A stretch of 64,000 nt of DNA from Megalonaias nervosa (GCA_016617855.1 JAECUM010001129.1:61949-125948); one strand, 5' to 3'. Numbered from the stretch's first letter, positions 47,158 through 60,965 are shown. Notes: generated by a model from the sequence alone, not told the origin. Numbers and translations are program-made.

Positions 47158-48488
47158 TTGCTTTAAATAATGACAGCTATATTGTACATGTATCATTGTT
47201 TATTCAAAAGATTATGGGCAAGACACCCATATACTTTGATGGATAATATAATTTCTTGGGGAACTAGGTCACATGTTGTAGATCTGACTTTGTTCATAAC
47301 AGATTTATGTTTTGCATACATTGCAAGTTGATAATCTTGCAAACTGTCAACTTTAATTATAATAACTATATGCTGTGATTAAATTCTGAAATACTGATCA
47401 AATGCAAATTCAGATATTTGTAAATTTTTGTAAATCGACTTAAATGGAAGGAATGATGATAATTTTCTGATTAACTAGTTGACATAATGATGTATGGAAT
47501 GATTGGAAATGATACAATAGGAATAATCCAGTTATTTGTTTCTCCATCCAAACCTTAATTATTATGGTTGTAGATTGATTGAAACAGTTAAATATACAAA
47601 GCTTATCTTTGCGGCTTCTTCCATGACATTGAAGTGATGTCATTTCTCATTCTGTCATCTTAATATGTAATAGTGATACTGCTTCAATCATCATTGTGTC
47701 ATGTTATTTTTATTTTACAGATGGTACATGAAAAATATATCCATTTTATTTTGTAAATTTTTGAAGATGTTATTTTGCCACAAACCACAAACTTTGATGG
47801 GTCTATATGTTTCGATAATTAAATCTGCTTTTGTAATTGTGATAGAAGATATATATTGCCTATGTCTGGATGTAATATATTACAGACACATTGTAGACGG
47901 GAAAAATCAACCATGCTATAATACATTGGATTGTGGTATTTTGTCACTTTAAATAGAATTGAAAGTTGAATAACTAGTCATGCTGTAAAAAATATACTTG
48001 ATAGACTATTTTATGTAAGATAGATAAAGTCATTGCAATTTTCATGCTAACATGTGGTACTCTTTCTTATCGCTGTTTAATAACTTGTATATTAATGTAC
48101 AAAATGTTATTTCTTTTGAGCATTTTGTGGACAATTTTTGCTGTTAAGTGTATACATATCAAGGCATATGTCTGCAATATTTTGTCTCCAAATTAGATTT
48201 AAAATTATTCACTTGAATTAGTAATAGAGTAGATTTTTGCAGTTATTAATATATATACTGTCACAATAGAAGACAATCACACTTACACGGGAAAAAAAGG
48301 TCATTTTTACCTTGAAATAATCTGTAGAAAACTTGGAAAATCATAATTATATATAGCCAAATCAGAGAAGCTCTGCCTACTCATTCTGTGAAGTCTTTTT
48401 ATCTTGTTGTAAATATGCCTACTGGTATTAGTACAAACTTTATATACATATTCAAAATTTTGTCACCACCACCTGCCCAGAAAATAAA

Positions 48489-50054
48489 GAACTGGAAAAT
48501 GTTGATTTTATAACCATTCTGAATTGTGTATGATATAAATTGATGTCCATGTCTTGTGTTGGTACATAAACTGTGATGATCCAACAAGCCTTCAGTGTGG
48601 CTTTGATTACACCACGCCTGGCACTTTGCCATCAGGTGTACGGGTCAAAGGGTAAATCAGTATCTACCTTTACTATAGTGTGACTGACATATGGAGATAG
48701 GTCAGTTGTGGGTAAACTTGGATGTCCCCTCCACAGTGAAATTCCCTGTATCTGAAAAATTGTAGGAGCCAGGATTACAATATTTAGTTTAAAATGTATA
48801 GACTACCAAACAGCCAATTTATGTGGTACGATTTATCAGTTGGATAGGTAGAAAATAATGTGTTTAAAAATTGGTCTTTTCAAATTATTTTTTTAAAGAA
48901 GATAACTGCATATTCATATTTTCTTGTTGTATTAAGATTTTCAAATCTCCTGACAGGTTCATTAAACTGGATATCATTTTTTTCCCCAGCTTAGCATATT
49001 AATTACTTGGGTAAATGTTTACATGTCCATTTGTACGTTCAACTGTATACATAAACCCTAGAGACTTAGGTCGGTGTTAAAGCATTTGTACATTCTGGCT
49101 TTAAAAAAGAGGCTTGCTCAACAAAAAGGTAATCATCTTATTCCATTGATCATTCATTAAAATAAGATTTTCTTTTGACTTGTAAAACTTCAAGCATTGA
49201 TTAGCAAGTAAGCAATAAAACAATATCATAATTACTAAAAGTTGCCTGCCTATTGAAAATATTAACAATGTTCAGTAGTTGGTGCATTCAGTAATGTTTC
49301 TTTCTTTCTTTCTTTCTTAAATTATTGGGAAATAAGAAGTGTAATCCAGGTGTCAGACTTTCATATGTTCAGCAGAATTCTTTGGAAGATTTCCTGTTCT
49401 AGATCTGAGGTTTTAATTTGTTTATGTAATTATTCACATGAACAAGTTGAGGGAAAAGAATTTTTTTTAAATAGACCATGGATACAGCTATTATTTTTTA
49501 AAGTGATAGTTAACTGTCTTCTTTAAGGGATGTGATGGAATTAAAGACTGATTTGAAATTAATGTAATGACAATAATGAAATTAAAAAGAATTGGCAAAC
49601 TTTTTAAAAAAATAATAAAAGCTGTCATTAAAAATCAGTTTCAGACTTATTTTAGCTTTAGAACCGTCTTGACAGAAGCTTGATATGGCAACCAATTTAA
49701 CATTCAGAGCATGTCCATTAATCTACAACCTAGATTAGCCTTAATGTTAAAATGTTTTACTTTTCTTTTATGTGCATCTTTATTTTAGCTAAATAAGACA
49801 GAATCAACAATAAGGGGGCTTGTCAGGTTGTTTCATATCCATCTTTCTACGTCTTTCAACTTTAAGAAACTGCTTTATCTGTTGACTGCTATTTGATGAT
49901 ATTATGTATATATGTGTTTTTTGTTGATCATCGCTTTGTTGACAGTTTACTTTCTCCTGACTTGTGTTTTTATGGAGCAGAGATATTTGGAAGTACAAGA
50001 ACTGATTTTTTTTCTACCTCCTCAAATTGTCTGCATGGTTGGTTTCATTTTCAG
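48489..50054. other. Intergenic, no gene recognised
   Basis: AT-rich. A TTTC microsatellite (49299-49318) is the only repeat seen. Confidence 0.5.
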
Positions 50055-50358
50055 TGCAGGTATCCACCGACTTAAACGATTTCAACTTGCACAGATTTCG
50101 CATTAATGCCCTTTCATGCGATCATTTTTTTAATTTTTTTGTCTTTTGGAAGGCTAAATATAATGAAATTGTTTGTCTTAAAGAAAAATATTAAGGCTCA
50201 TAAATGGCTGAAATGAATGGTATTAAAGTTAATTGAATTACACAATTTTCAATGAAAATTAAAGGCAGTGAAAGAAAAAACATTTTGAGTTTTGCGATTT
50301 CGATTTATACAACCACTCTTGGGAATGCAACTATCGCATAAGTCGGGGGTTGGCTGTA
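50055..50358. mobile_element. pogo/Tigger-like MITE
   Basis: The left end is TGCAGGTATCCACCGACTTA. The right end on the minus strand is TACAGCCAACCCCCGACTTA. Both continue into a CGA-containing stretch (ACGATT, TGCGATA). The C(A/C)CCGACTTA core with a CAG start resembles termini of pogo/Tigger DNA transposons. The roughly 300-bp length without coding sequence indicates a non-autonomous copy. Confidence 0.7.
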
Positions 50359-53300
50359 TTTAATGTGTGGGCACAAATATCAAATCAATCAATTCCTCTT
50401 GGGCTTTTAATATCAGAAATCGGGTACTATTTTTATTGGGTTTGGTTTCTTTTTTGACATTTTAGTGTTTTCTTTATTGCTATTTAAAATGTAATGATCA
50501 TTAAAAAAATCAATAATTTTGACATTGATTTTTATTGGAATGGTATTTACTTTTTTATGATTACTTCAGAATATTATTGTAAAAACCTATAATTCATGGT
50601 TTATATAAAGATGTGACATATGTGATGTTTGAAGAATGAATTTTTTTTTCTTGCTACAAGATCTTGTACCTACATTATGTGCATTGCAGTCATTCTACAA
50701 ATCAACAAGCTGTAAAATCCAGACACTGCCGAACCCTGCTTTATTTAATTCATTATTACATGAATTCAGATATAACATGGTCTCAGCTGCATCTTGACTT
50801 CCAGTTTTGTCATAAATGTCCCTTATTTCCTGATGCTATATATAGCAGGATTCCCCTGTAATAATCAGATGCAGAAATGAAAGCCTATATAGATGCATAC
50901 ATGAAAGTAAACATATATAGATCATAAACACATACATTCTTTGCAGTATTTTTATACGATTGTAAGTGTACATATCATGTATTAAATTTTAAAAAATGGA
51001 GTTTAATATGTAAAATTTGCTGGTCTGATTGTTATGTTGTTTCTTATAAAGCTGTTAGCACCATTTTGTATCCTGTTACTTTGCTCTTATTCAGCCTTTT
51101 CATTCTTGTTATCTTGCCTTTTGTTTAAGTAATCAGTTACATTGAATTTAATCCGGTGGTGAAGCCAAAATATTTAATAATATTTAAACAAATTGTGCAA
51201 GATTTCATTATTACTAATGCATATTTAAATTAAATTGGTGTACATGAGATTGATTGCACCTACAAGTTTACTGTCACTTCATGCAATGGAATCCATGACC
51301 ACATTCATCCTATTACAGTAATTATGTTATAATTAGGGCATTATCTTGAGGGAGTACTGTATTTATTATCCTCGTTCTACAGTAATTCAGACTTGCTTCA
51401 GATCCTAACATAATAGAAGAATCACAAAGCATACAGGAAATTATCATAGTTCTAACGTAATTCAGACTTGCATCAAATCCTAATGTAGTATAATCACAAA
51501 GCAGACAGGAAGTTCATATTTCAGTACAGAATACAACCAGCGACTATTATTACAAATAAGGTGGCAAATAAGTTTCTTCATGTTTTGATCAGTTGGTCTG
51601 AATTCAGTTTATTTCACAAGCATCAGAAAGTTAGATACCACACAATTTAAACTTGTAATACCAAACTGAGTCTTAGTCATTAATCATGCTTATAGATTGT
51701 TTTTAAAAAAAAGGTTTAGCAATGAGGACTGCTTTAGGGTGCATTAGATTATATGGCTCTGTCTGAATGAGTATTCTTACAGTCATCAGGTACTATCATT
51801 TCAAACAGGTATGAAACATCTTGAACATGTCCCAATAGAAGAGTTTCTATTGATCAAATGAGCCATAATAATATGTGGACAGTGCTATGGCTGGAACAAG
51901 ATATTGACAACTTGGACTTAGTAAAAACTTAAATTGTTTTGTCATTTGAACAGTTCAAAAACTTTGTGCATTTGCATTAAATTTGTTTGCTTAATGTATG
52001 CAAAATACAATGCTTAACTAGAGCACTGTCATTATTAGATACTTTTAAAAGCATAAAATAGAGGATGGTCCTGTTATCAAGATTGGGATAAAATATGGTA
52101 CATACATTTTAATCTTGTATCTTGGAGACCAATCCAGATAGGCATGTCATGGTTAAACATGGTACACGAACTTCAAGTCTTGTATCACAAAAATAGATAC
52201 AGAAGAATTCTTTTATGACAATTTAATCCGAGTAGTGGTGGTTTGTTTTGCATAAAATAGGCAAGATTCTCTGTTTTGAACAAATTAACAGAGGAGGGTA
52301 CACTGAACACACCCAACATTTGCACTTTCATCAGACTTTGGGGTTTTGTGGTAGAGTTCAGTGCATGCATATTAGGTCAAGGCTCAGAGAACTAGGCTAA
52401 GTGTGTAGGCAAACATTTAACCATGGTTAACAGCCCGGAGAGACAAATTTCTGCCATACTGTAAATGACCTTGTCTTGATTACAATTTTGATTATAACTT
52501 TTCAACTTATATTGTATGTACTATATATATGGTAGCTTCAGTGAGTTATCATTGTTACAATTTATGCATGGCTTAACAAGCTGTAATTTAAATGTTTTTT
52601 GCTTTTTTATAAATGTCTCTTTATTAAGTATTTAATTTGAATCCTGTCTTTGATGATGTCATTGCAGACATATATCTTGATTTATAACAACTTTATCATT
52701 ATTGTCATTACCATTGTAAATTCAGCCATTTGGTCAGCTGCATTAATTTTAAGTTGCATTTGGACATATTTTGAGAAAAAAACAGTGGCACGTTTACTTC
52801 TGAGAAATTGGACTAGCTGATAATAACTGCATCATATTGTTCCAATATAATTTGAACAACAGTGATCGTATCCCAGGAAATTAAAGCACTTCTTGCAATT
52901 CGTGTAGATTACGTTTGACTTGTAAAAAAAATATATTATTATGAGACTTTACTATATTTAAGAAAACTTCAGAAATTAAGTAGATAATGAAAGTTGATCA
53001 GTAATAAGATTTGAAAATACTAAATAACAATTTTGAGCACCTTAACTTTAAAAACAAGACTGATATGACAAGTATTATGTGAATTATGTTGTGTGCGTTA
53101 CAGTATAAATGACATACAGTATAAATATGATTAACCATCAGTCCTTACAAAAAGCATGAAATGAGCAGTAGATACCTGTCTTTAATAGACATCAGTTAGT
53201 CATGGCTGCATTTTTGCTGCTAGTCTCAGAATAACAAGCAGGGTTTGAAAGTTCATGTGGTTCAGCAAGGGATTCTGTTAAGAGAACAGCTGTATAAGGA

Positions 53301-53515
53301 GCATACAGATTTTTAAAAATTAATCTGCAGTGATTTATAAAACATGCATTACTGTTTCAGTTAAATTTTAAGAGGAAGATTGTTATTTACTATTTTTACA
53401 CAGCTTTGTCAAATATAAGATGGGAATTAAATTTAAAAAATTGTTTTTTCCAAATTTCTAAATAGATCCACTTCAACAGAAAATTTAAAATGTAAAATTA
53501 GTTTTGCTTTTCAGG
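50359..53515. other. Intergenic, no gene recognised
   Basis: AT-rich sequence with short open frames only. A loose duplication near 51380-51510 (TCAGACTTGC(T/A)TC, AATCCTAA) was seen, but nothing coding. Confidence 0.5.
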
Positions 53516-53517
<2 letters not shown>

Positions 53518-53568
<51 letters not shown>

Positions 53569-53580
53569 CTGTCTGTATAT
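53518..53580. repeat. (CT)n then (GT/CT)n microsatellite
   Basis: About 22 uninterrupted CT units followed by GTGTGTCTGTCTG and TATATATATA. Confidence 0.95.
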
Positions 53581-56476
53581 ATATAAATTCTTTGCATATT
53601 AGCTGTCATAATTATATAGTAAAATAAAACATGGTGAATTTATTTGTACTAATATTTACATTTAAAATATATGCATTGACGAAGTTGCTTTTCAAAATGA
53701 ACTTGGGATAAAGAGATTGTTGTTTTTTTTAAAAAAAAGCTTCTTAAAATCTGTTTTTTATTCTAATAGTTACTTTTGCAGGATTTGTTAGAATATTTCC
53801 TTTGGTTGTTGATGATAATGCTGACAAGTGGCTTGAATTTACCTATTTTTCACTATCACCAGCAGAGACGGTGCTGAATTACACAACTATGTTATGTCAA
53901 ACACATTTTATTGTCATTAAAATGCAATACTATTATGCTACTGTACTCTATACATGTTTATTGTCTCTTTCTTGGGTATTTTTCAAGCATAATTTTACAG
54001 CTTATAGGGAAGGAATTAGCTGTTTAATTTAATCTGATGACCTGTTCTTGAGGAATTTATGTCCCTTTACATCTCCTGTGTACCATGTATTGATTACTAA
54101 TTTTCAGAAAGTAGAAGACAAAATTTGTTATTTAAAGTAAAAATTCAATCTTACAGTTTTATGTTTTTATTTTTATTAGCTTGAAATGATTGAAGGAGAA
54201 TACTTGCAAGGCCTTTGTATTCTACAATGGAATTTGATATTTCTTTTACATTTTCCTAAGTACGTTAATTCTGACATTTGTTCACTTGTGTCTGGGTAGA
54301 GTTTTTGGTTTCAAAATCCACACTTTTAGCATCTTCTTAGAACTACAAAGGGCATATAACAGATTTTTCATTATGTTTATTCTGTGGTGCCAAAATGTCA
54401 AACACCAGCGATGAATGATTTAAAATTGCATAGTGCTGACCCTGAAACTAGTAATATTACCAGTGAAAAGGAAACAAAATGCAAATGGAATGATGAATGA
54501 ACACAATTGAATGACAAGAATGGCAGCAAATGAAATGAAGACTGTGACTTTTGGGAAGTGGAGTATGCAAATGCGAAATGCAGGATGCAGAATGAAAATT
54601 GAAATGAAACATGAATGCATTTCATGAATGGATTTGAAAATCTGTTTACCTGTGTTTGAGGCTTCCCATTGTTTTTTGAGAATCCAGGATCAGGTTTCAC
54701 TGATTTTTTTTTCACTACTTAAAAGTGAAATTGTTCAAACAGCCACCATTGTTGATGTGATGACATCACGGGTAGTTGTATCATAATTTTCGTTTGATTG
54801 AAATGATATAAGAAATAAAAGATATTGATAAATGCTCTACAACTGTATTTTTACATTTATAGTTGCTGTTATTTTTTCTATTTATTGCAAATTCAATGCT
54901 GTCTTTAGAATGATATACATTTTCTAATTTCTTTAACCACACATTTAATAAGACCAGATATGAAAGCAATAGTTTTTTCATTTAATACTATAACAAAATG
55001 GAAACCCCAACTTATGTAAATGCATTTCAGATAAAGGAAAACAAAACAATGTATGGAATTGCATTTTGGAGACTGTAAACAAAAGACAGTTTAATAGCCA
55101 AAATGCAAATTTGAATACAAATGAAATGCAGAATGAACTCAGATGAAATGAAAATGAAGCATAATTGAAATGCACACAAAGTGCAGATTTGGAAAGCTAC
55201 CCATTTCATGGTCTGTGTGCCATATTTAGACCTTAGTTTTTATTTAGATGTTGTTTTTAATGGGAAGTAATATTCTGCCAGTTAAAAAAAACATAATTTG
55301 GCCTGTTAGTGGAAACATCGTAATTTGTGAATAACAGCACTAACAAAGTATCACATACTGGTGTAGATTCATTTTTTTTCATGGGGTACCAATTTGAATG
55401 TAATTTGTTGTTTTCACAAGCCATGAATGTTAAGACCCATGGAACAGTTGTCATTTTGTGCAAATAACACTAATTTCTGAATCCACAGATTGTGAAATTA
55501 TCATTTTCATGAAAATGTAGAACTATAAATTAAATGAATTCACATTTATTTTCTTTTTCTATTTGATTAAAAGTAATGGGTGATATCTGAAATTTTTTAT
55601 ATCTTTTACTTTCCTAATTACTTCAGTTATTCAATGTTTTAAGGTTATATCTAGTTCTTAGGATGGACAATGTCACTTTTCATAACATTTGACAGGGTTA
55701 CCCAGCCCAACACCATCACCATTACCTTGTCCCAGCCATATTTTCTGGAGAGTTACTAGCAAAATTTTATGACCCTGTTTTTCAGTTTTATTTTAGATGC
55801 CTGTGTGTGACACTGTGTGCTATTTCATGGCTGTTCAGGATGTATGACAGGTCACTGAGACCTGTATCTTTTTTGGACATGAACTCAGTAACCTCCATTA
55901 TTTTTGAAAGACTTCATTCTAGTTTATAATCTTTTCATAACAAAAGCTTGCCATTCTTACCCTCCATGCCAGTTTATGAAGTGCAAGGTAATTGGGAATT
56001 TCAGTTTGTTTTCCTTTAGTTTTTCCTGTCTTTCTTTAGACCACAACATTGTTTGGTTCCATGAGGTGTCCACCAGATTAAGCTTTCCTTTGACACGATG
56101 TCAAGATATTTTTAATAAACAGTACCAATCTCAGCCAAGAGGGAATCAATCTTGTCGGACTTGAGGTTTAATTTTATTTTCAACCAATCTTGTCGGACTT
56201 GAGGTTTAGTTTTATTTTCTTGTTATCATTTGTACTATACACATGTTGAGTCTGTTATAAAACAATCGAGGGAAATTAATCTATATGAAAATGATTGATT
56301 ATGATGGTGTAATTATTTATTATTTATAATTTTGAAATGAAGATTTTGTGTGCCACAGGGAAGTTTTGGAAATTCATTGACAATGTAATGCAGTAAAAAT
56401 GGCACGCTTGTTCCAGGATAATTACTGATCTGTTTTGTTTGTGGGAAGGGATGATTTACAAAAGGAGGGGGGGCGG
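53581..56476. other. Intergenic, with two GAAATGC/ATGCAAAT-rich stretches
   Basis: 54460-54630 and 55085-55185 repeat GAAATG, AATGCA and ATGCAAAT words without a fixed period. They create minus-strand open frames with biased composition. No gene recognised. Confidence 0.45.
56147..56222. repeat. 38-bp tandem duplication
   Basis: CAATCTTGTCGGACTTGAGG starts at 56147 and again at 56185, each followed by TTTA(A/G)TTTTATTTTC. Confidence 0.92.
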
Positions 56477-56745
56477 GTAATGCCATTATTATGCATATGA
56501 TAGGCTATACATGGTGGCCGGTTGGAGGAAGAACCCAGGAACAAAATGGGAAGAGCCACTTACCCATGGGGAAACTACTGGCAAGCTTTCTGTCATACCT
56601 ATGTTGGCCAAACCTGAGACTCAAACCCACATGGACAGAGGTGACATATGAGTGATCTGTATAGGCACATTCCTTAGTCCACTCAGCCACCCAGAGTCCC
56701 TGTGCCTTAGTTCACTCAGCCACCCAGAGTCCCTGTGGGAGGGGT
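56477..56745 (-). mobile_element. tRNA-derived SINE, family T1, minus strand, with duplicated head
   Basis: On the minus strand GTGGCTGAGTGGACTAAGG (A box) is present twice in tandem (56681-56735). A B box GTGGGTTTGAGTCTCAGG follows, then CCAGTAGTTTCCCCATGG, CCGGCCACCATGTATAGCCT and GGCATTACCC. The 33-bp tandem duplication of the head is unusual among the copies here. Confidence 0.85.
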
Positions 56746-56749
56746 GCTG

Positions 56750-57770
56750 TCTTTGGTTTTTGTTATCCAGTATGGCAATATAACTAGTGTGAAAGAATCA
56801 CTACCTGATTTTAATTTACCATTGAACAACAAAATCTTGTGTTATTTCTTCTTGAGTTGTGTTTTTTTTTTTTTTTTAAACATGTATACGTATATGTTGT
56901 ATACAGTTTGGCCAGTAGGTTGTGCAATATTTAGCTGTTTTTCATGACAAAACACCATTGGATATGTATATCTAGTCATTTACTTATTTCTCACAGTATT
57001 TTTTTACAATATAAAAGGAATGGAAGAGGTATATATAGTAATGTTGTTATGAAATCTGTATATGGACATAAAAGACGTGATATAAATATTGAATTTTGAT
57101 AAAAAGAGTAAACTTCAAAATCTGTTAATATACTTTCATACAAGCATACTAATTCAAGACATACACATGCACAGACACTTGATAATAGTCTTGTACACAT
57201 GTAACCAAGATTGCTTATGAACAGATACTGACCCTAGTTCACAAATAATTTCAGTATTATGTGGGTGGAAACGATATATATTTGACCACTTGATTTAACT
57301 GACAGTAAATGTTACTTGAGAACAGAAACAAAAAAGACAAATTTTTAATCTTTTCAATTCATTTGCACAAAGCTGGAAATTAACAAGAATGATATACTAG
57401 TTTGCATCAAGTGTATCTAATTGTAAGAAATATACCATGATGTTGATATTGATTACCCCAGTTTTTTTGTAGAGTAACTGTTATTTACCTTAAGAAACTC
57501 AAACTATGACAGTAGAAAAACTGAGACATTGTTTGGTGGACCAAAGCAGCCTTATAACCATGAAGCTCTGGGCACGAAAACTGAACTCTGATGAATTTTT
57601 TTTTTTTTGAAGCTTCTCTATCTCACTTGGCATGAGATTAGATTTATGCAAATTTAGGGGTTATTTTGTCACTAGCACTTCATATATGTCATATTCAACA
57701 ATATTAAGATAATAATTATTAGTTTTAAGACTGGATGTGGGAGTTTGATTTCAATTTTTGTAAAATCAAT
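56750..57770. other. Intergenic, no gene recognised
   Basis: Homopolymer T runs and short open frames only. Confidence 0.5.
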
Positions 57771-57774
57771 TTTA

Positions 57775-57945
57775 ATGGAGCTCGATTTTGGTTTTTGTAC
57801 TGTTGCATGGAGCTTGATTTCAGTCTTTGTACTCAGTTTCATGGTACTTGATTTCTGTTTTTTTCACTGTTTCATGGAGCTTGATTTCAGTCTTTGTACT
57901 CAGTTTCATGGTACTTGATTTCTTTTTTTCACTGTTTCATGAGCC
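57775..57945. repeat. Tandem repeat of about 66 bp, 2.5 copies
   Basis: Copies share ATGGAGCTTGATTTCAGTCT and CAGTTTCATGGTACTTGATT and TTTTTCACTGTTTCATG. Confidence 0.85.
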
Positions 57946-59690
57946 ATACCTCTTAGTAAATATTAAGCATAAAACTGAAACTCAGAATTAGACCTTTTTC
58001 TTTCTTTATAACTTAAAATAGAGTTATGAATTTTAGATTTTGCTGGTTTTGTAATGTTACAAGAAAATTCATGATTGGATTAATATTTTGGAGTCTTGAG
58101 TTTTGAGTTAAGTTGTTGTGCTCTGTATGCCATGACCATGGGGTTTGTATTGCATCATAGTGATAAGCGTAGATAAACACAGTATAACTTAGTCAAGTAC
58201 ACTTGAATAGAAATGATAATTGAATACAAGTAAGATACACTTTAGGTAAATGGACCTGGCATATGGCAAATTGGTTTTTCCCTGTGGCACACATGAATGC
58301 TAATTCTGTACAAGAATGAAGGTCAGATATTTTGTACATATTATATAGATATATTATCACATATTATGGAAATACATACATGGGATGTACTGGTTGTACA
58401 AGGACCCACAGTTCGCCAAAAAACAATTACACCATTTTCATTTGTTCAAGTTCACCCAACAACAGTGTGATTTCTTACCAGTCTTTATAACTTTGATGCA
58501 GTCTGGTACTTGGGACAGTCTTATTAGCTTTTTTGTTGAGACTGCTTCTCTGGATCTAAACAGGATACAATTGTTTTCAGAGGAATTTGTAGCAGTAAAA
58601 AGAAAATCTGCAATTTAGTTCAGATTTTAAAAATTGTTATAAATTGTACATATTTGAACAGCATAATTACTTATGAAAAACAGCTGTTGCATGGGTGGGA
58701 CCACAAGAGATCAAAGTAGGACCAACAAAGATGCAAAATGAATGGGTCAGCCACTGTTCTATAATTGATAGTCGATTGCAAAGATCTTGTATAGTAAAAA
58801 CTTTATACTTGTGTTAAATTTTCTCAATATAAATTCAATACATTCAGTTGAATTTTTTTAATACATATTGGCTGTTTCATGTATGTGCAACCTAAAGTTA
58901 GCCCACAACCTAGTTTTGTCCAGACACATTTACATCATATGGGTGTGTTTAAAAATGTATCCAGGCTACACCTTTGAGGAAGTAGCTTGGTTGGGTTTTT
59001 TAAATATAGAAAATAGAATTAATTGTTTGCAATCGATTTAGTATTGTTTTATATTAAAAAGGACCGCATGAGCAACAAGCAAATTACATTTTTCTCTGGT
59101 AACCTTTAGAAATGGGGCAAAATGTGAAAGCAAAGATAAAATGTGCTTCAAATTTACACATTAGTATAAAAAAATTAAAATTTGGTTGCAAAGGTACACA
59201 GACTAATGCAAGAGATGTGAGGACTCACTCTGTATAACATTTACAAGTATCAGCTAGTCACCAGATAATTATTAGATGTACATCACAAGTACCAGTCAGG
59301 TACAAGTGCCAGGCAGGTAACAAAACTACCAATCAGCTAAAATGTTTGAACCAGCTATGACTTAACAGAGCCAGATATCTTCCAGATGATGTATCAGCTA
59401 TGAGTATTCAGCAATGCGTACTTTGCACAAATTGTCACTGGATGAATGTACACTGCGTTTGGGGTAACTGATGCATAAATAAGGACTTGTTTTTTGTTGA
59501 ATGATAGTGTCGAGATTTAAACACTAAGAGTCATGTCAGCTTTGATGAACATTTCTTCATGTAGTAGATCTTTCTTTAATTAGTTCTCATCCTTATTCTG
59601 TGATGTTGGGTCATAAAATAAGATATATATTCTATCAATAAAATAATATGCTGCAACTGCATTAATGAATTTTGTTATTCATTAGCATAC
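57946..59690. other. Intergenic, no gene recognised
   Basis: A loose repetition of ACAAGTACCAGTCAGGTAC-type words near 59240-59340. Nothing coding identified. Confidence 0.5.
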
Positions 59691-60965
59691 TCCACAAACA
59701 AACACGTATATGCTTTCTTTACCCTGCAACACACATCAACCACCCACCCACAAATGTAAACTCCTTTCCATGCATTACATACCCACATAATGTAAACTCT
59801 GCTTGGCATACATTAAACAAACATAAATGTATAAACATCCTTCATCACCATGAATCACACAAACACAACTATAAACTGATGATGATGTTCGTCCTTCGGT
59901 CTCGAAGATGACCATGACTTCAGATCTGGGCTGGTCTGTGAGTGCGCATATGGCTGATGAGGCCAATCTGCGCTCACAGCTATAAACTATACCATGCATC
60001 AAACACATTAATATAAACTCTCCTTACAAAGGATCACACACGCACACACAAATACTCTTTACCATGCATAACACATCAAGAAAAAGAATATGCATAATAC
60101 ACACACACACACATGAATATACTGTCTTTACCATGCATCACACACAAATAAAAGCTCAATGATGTATCACACATGCTAATATAAACTTATCATACCATGC
60201 ATTACACACATAAATACAAACTCTCCATACCATTCATCGAGACAGGAAAGTATCCTTTCCATGTATCACACACATAAATTTAAACTTTCTTTACCATGAA
60301 TCACACGTACATACATAAATATAAACTCGCATCATGCAATTACACACATATATTTTCTTTGACACACATGACACAAACAACACCCACACACACAAACTTT
60401 TTGCCATACAAGACATAGACACGGGTATATAGTGATAACTATTTACCATACATGACACACACACCTGTAAATTATAACTATTTGACATACACGCCCACAC
60501 ACATAAACTCTCTTTGCCATACATGACATACATATAGATGTAAATATAACTATTTGCCATACATGACACAACATAAATATAAACTTTCTTTGACACACAA
60601 CACACACACCCACACACATAAACTCTCTTTGCCATACATGACATACATACATGTAGATGTAACTATTTGCCATACATGACACCACACCCACACATATAAA
60701 CTCTCTTTGCCATAATTGACATACACACATGTCAAAAATAATTATTTGCTATACATGACACAAACACACCCAAACACATAAACTTTCTTTGACATACATG
60801 CATGTAAATATAATTCTTTGCCATACATGACACGTATAAATATAAACTTGCCTTACAAAACATTATATATATGTGCAATATAAATGCAGATTCCTCACTA
60901 TGCATGACACATGCACATAACAGTATAAGCTCTTCATACCATCAAACATGCACATAAATATAAAC
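59690..60965. repeat. Degenerate satellite-like repeats, units about 30-45 bp
   Basis: Irregular units of TACCATGCATCACACACA and ATAAATATAAACTCTCTTTG types. They are more diverged than the array downstream and read as its eroded edge. Confidence 0.8.
59878..59979. mobile_element. 102-bp palindrome-rich insertion in the satellite edge
   Basis: Sequence unlike the surrounding repeat, flanked by CTATAAACT at 59869-59877 and 59980-59988. It contains a CTTCG/CGAAG hairpin (59894-59907) and a second hairpin CTGTGAGTGCGCA / TGCGCTCACAG (59936-59948 with 59969-59979). The flanking words also occur in the array, so a true target duplication is not certain. Confidence 0.6.

Larger units (their letters stand above)
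45939..48488 (+). other. FNDC3: Probable FNDC3 3' UTR (end uncertain)
   Basis: Non-coding sequence directly after the stop. The first canonical AATAAA on this strand is at 48483-48488. ATTAAA variants occur at 46773-46778 and 47378-47383. Which signal is used cannot be decided from sequence alone, so this span is an upper guess. Confidence 0.4.

Noticed and set aside
49804..58618. Short open frames downstream of FNDC3 (for example 53802-54032, 58385-58618)
   Set aside because: Fewer than 90 codons, AT-rich composition, no recognisable motif and no splice-compatible neighbours.
59936..59979. Hammerhead ribozyme (CTGATGAG seen in the 102-bp insertion)
   Set aside because: The required GAAA box and stem II/III arrangement are missing. 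CTGATGAG sits in the loop of a simple hairpin.
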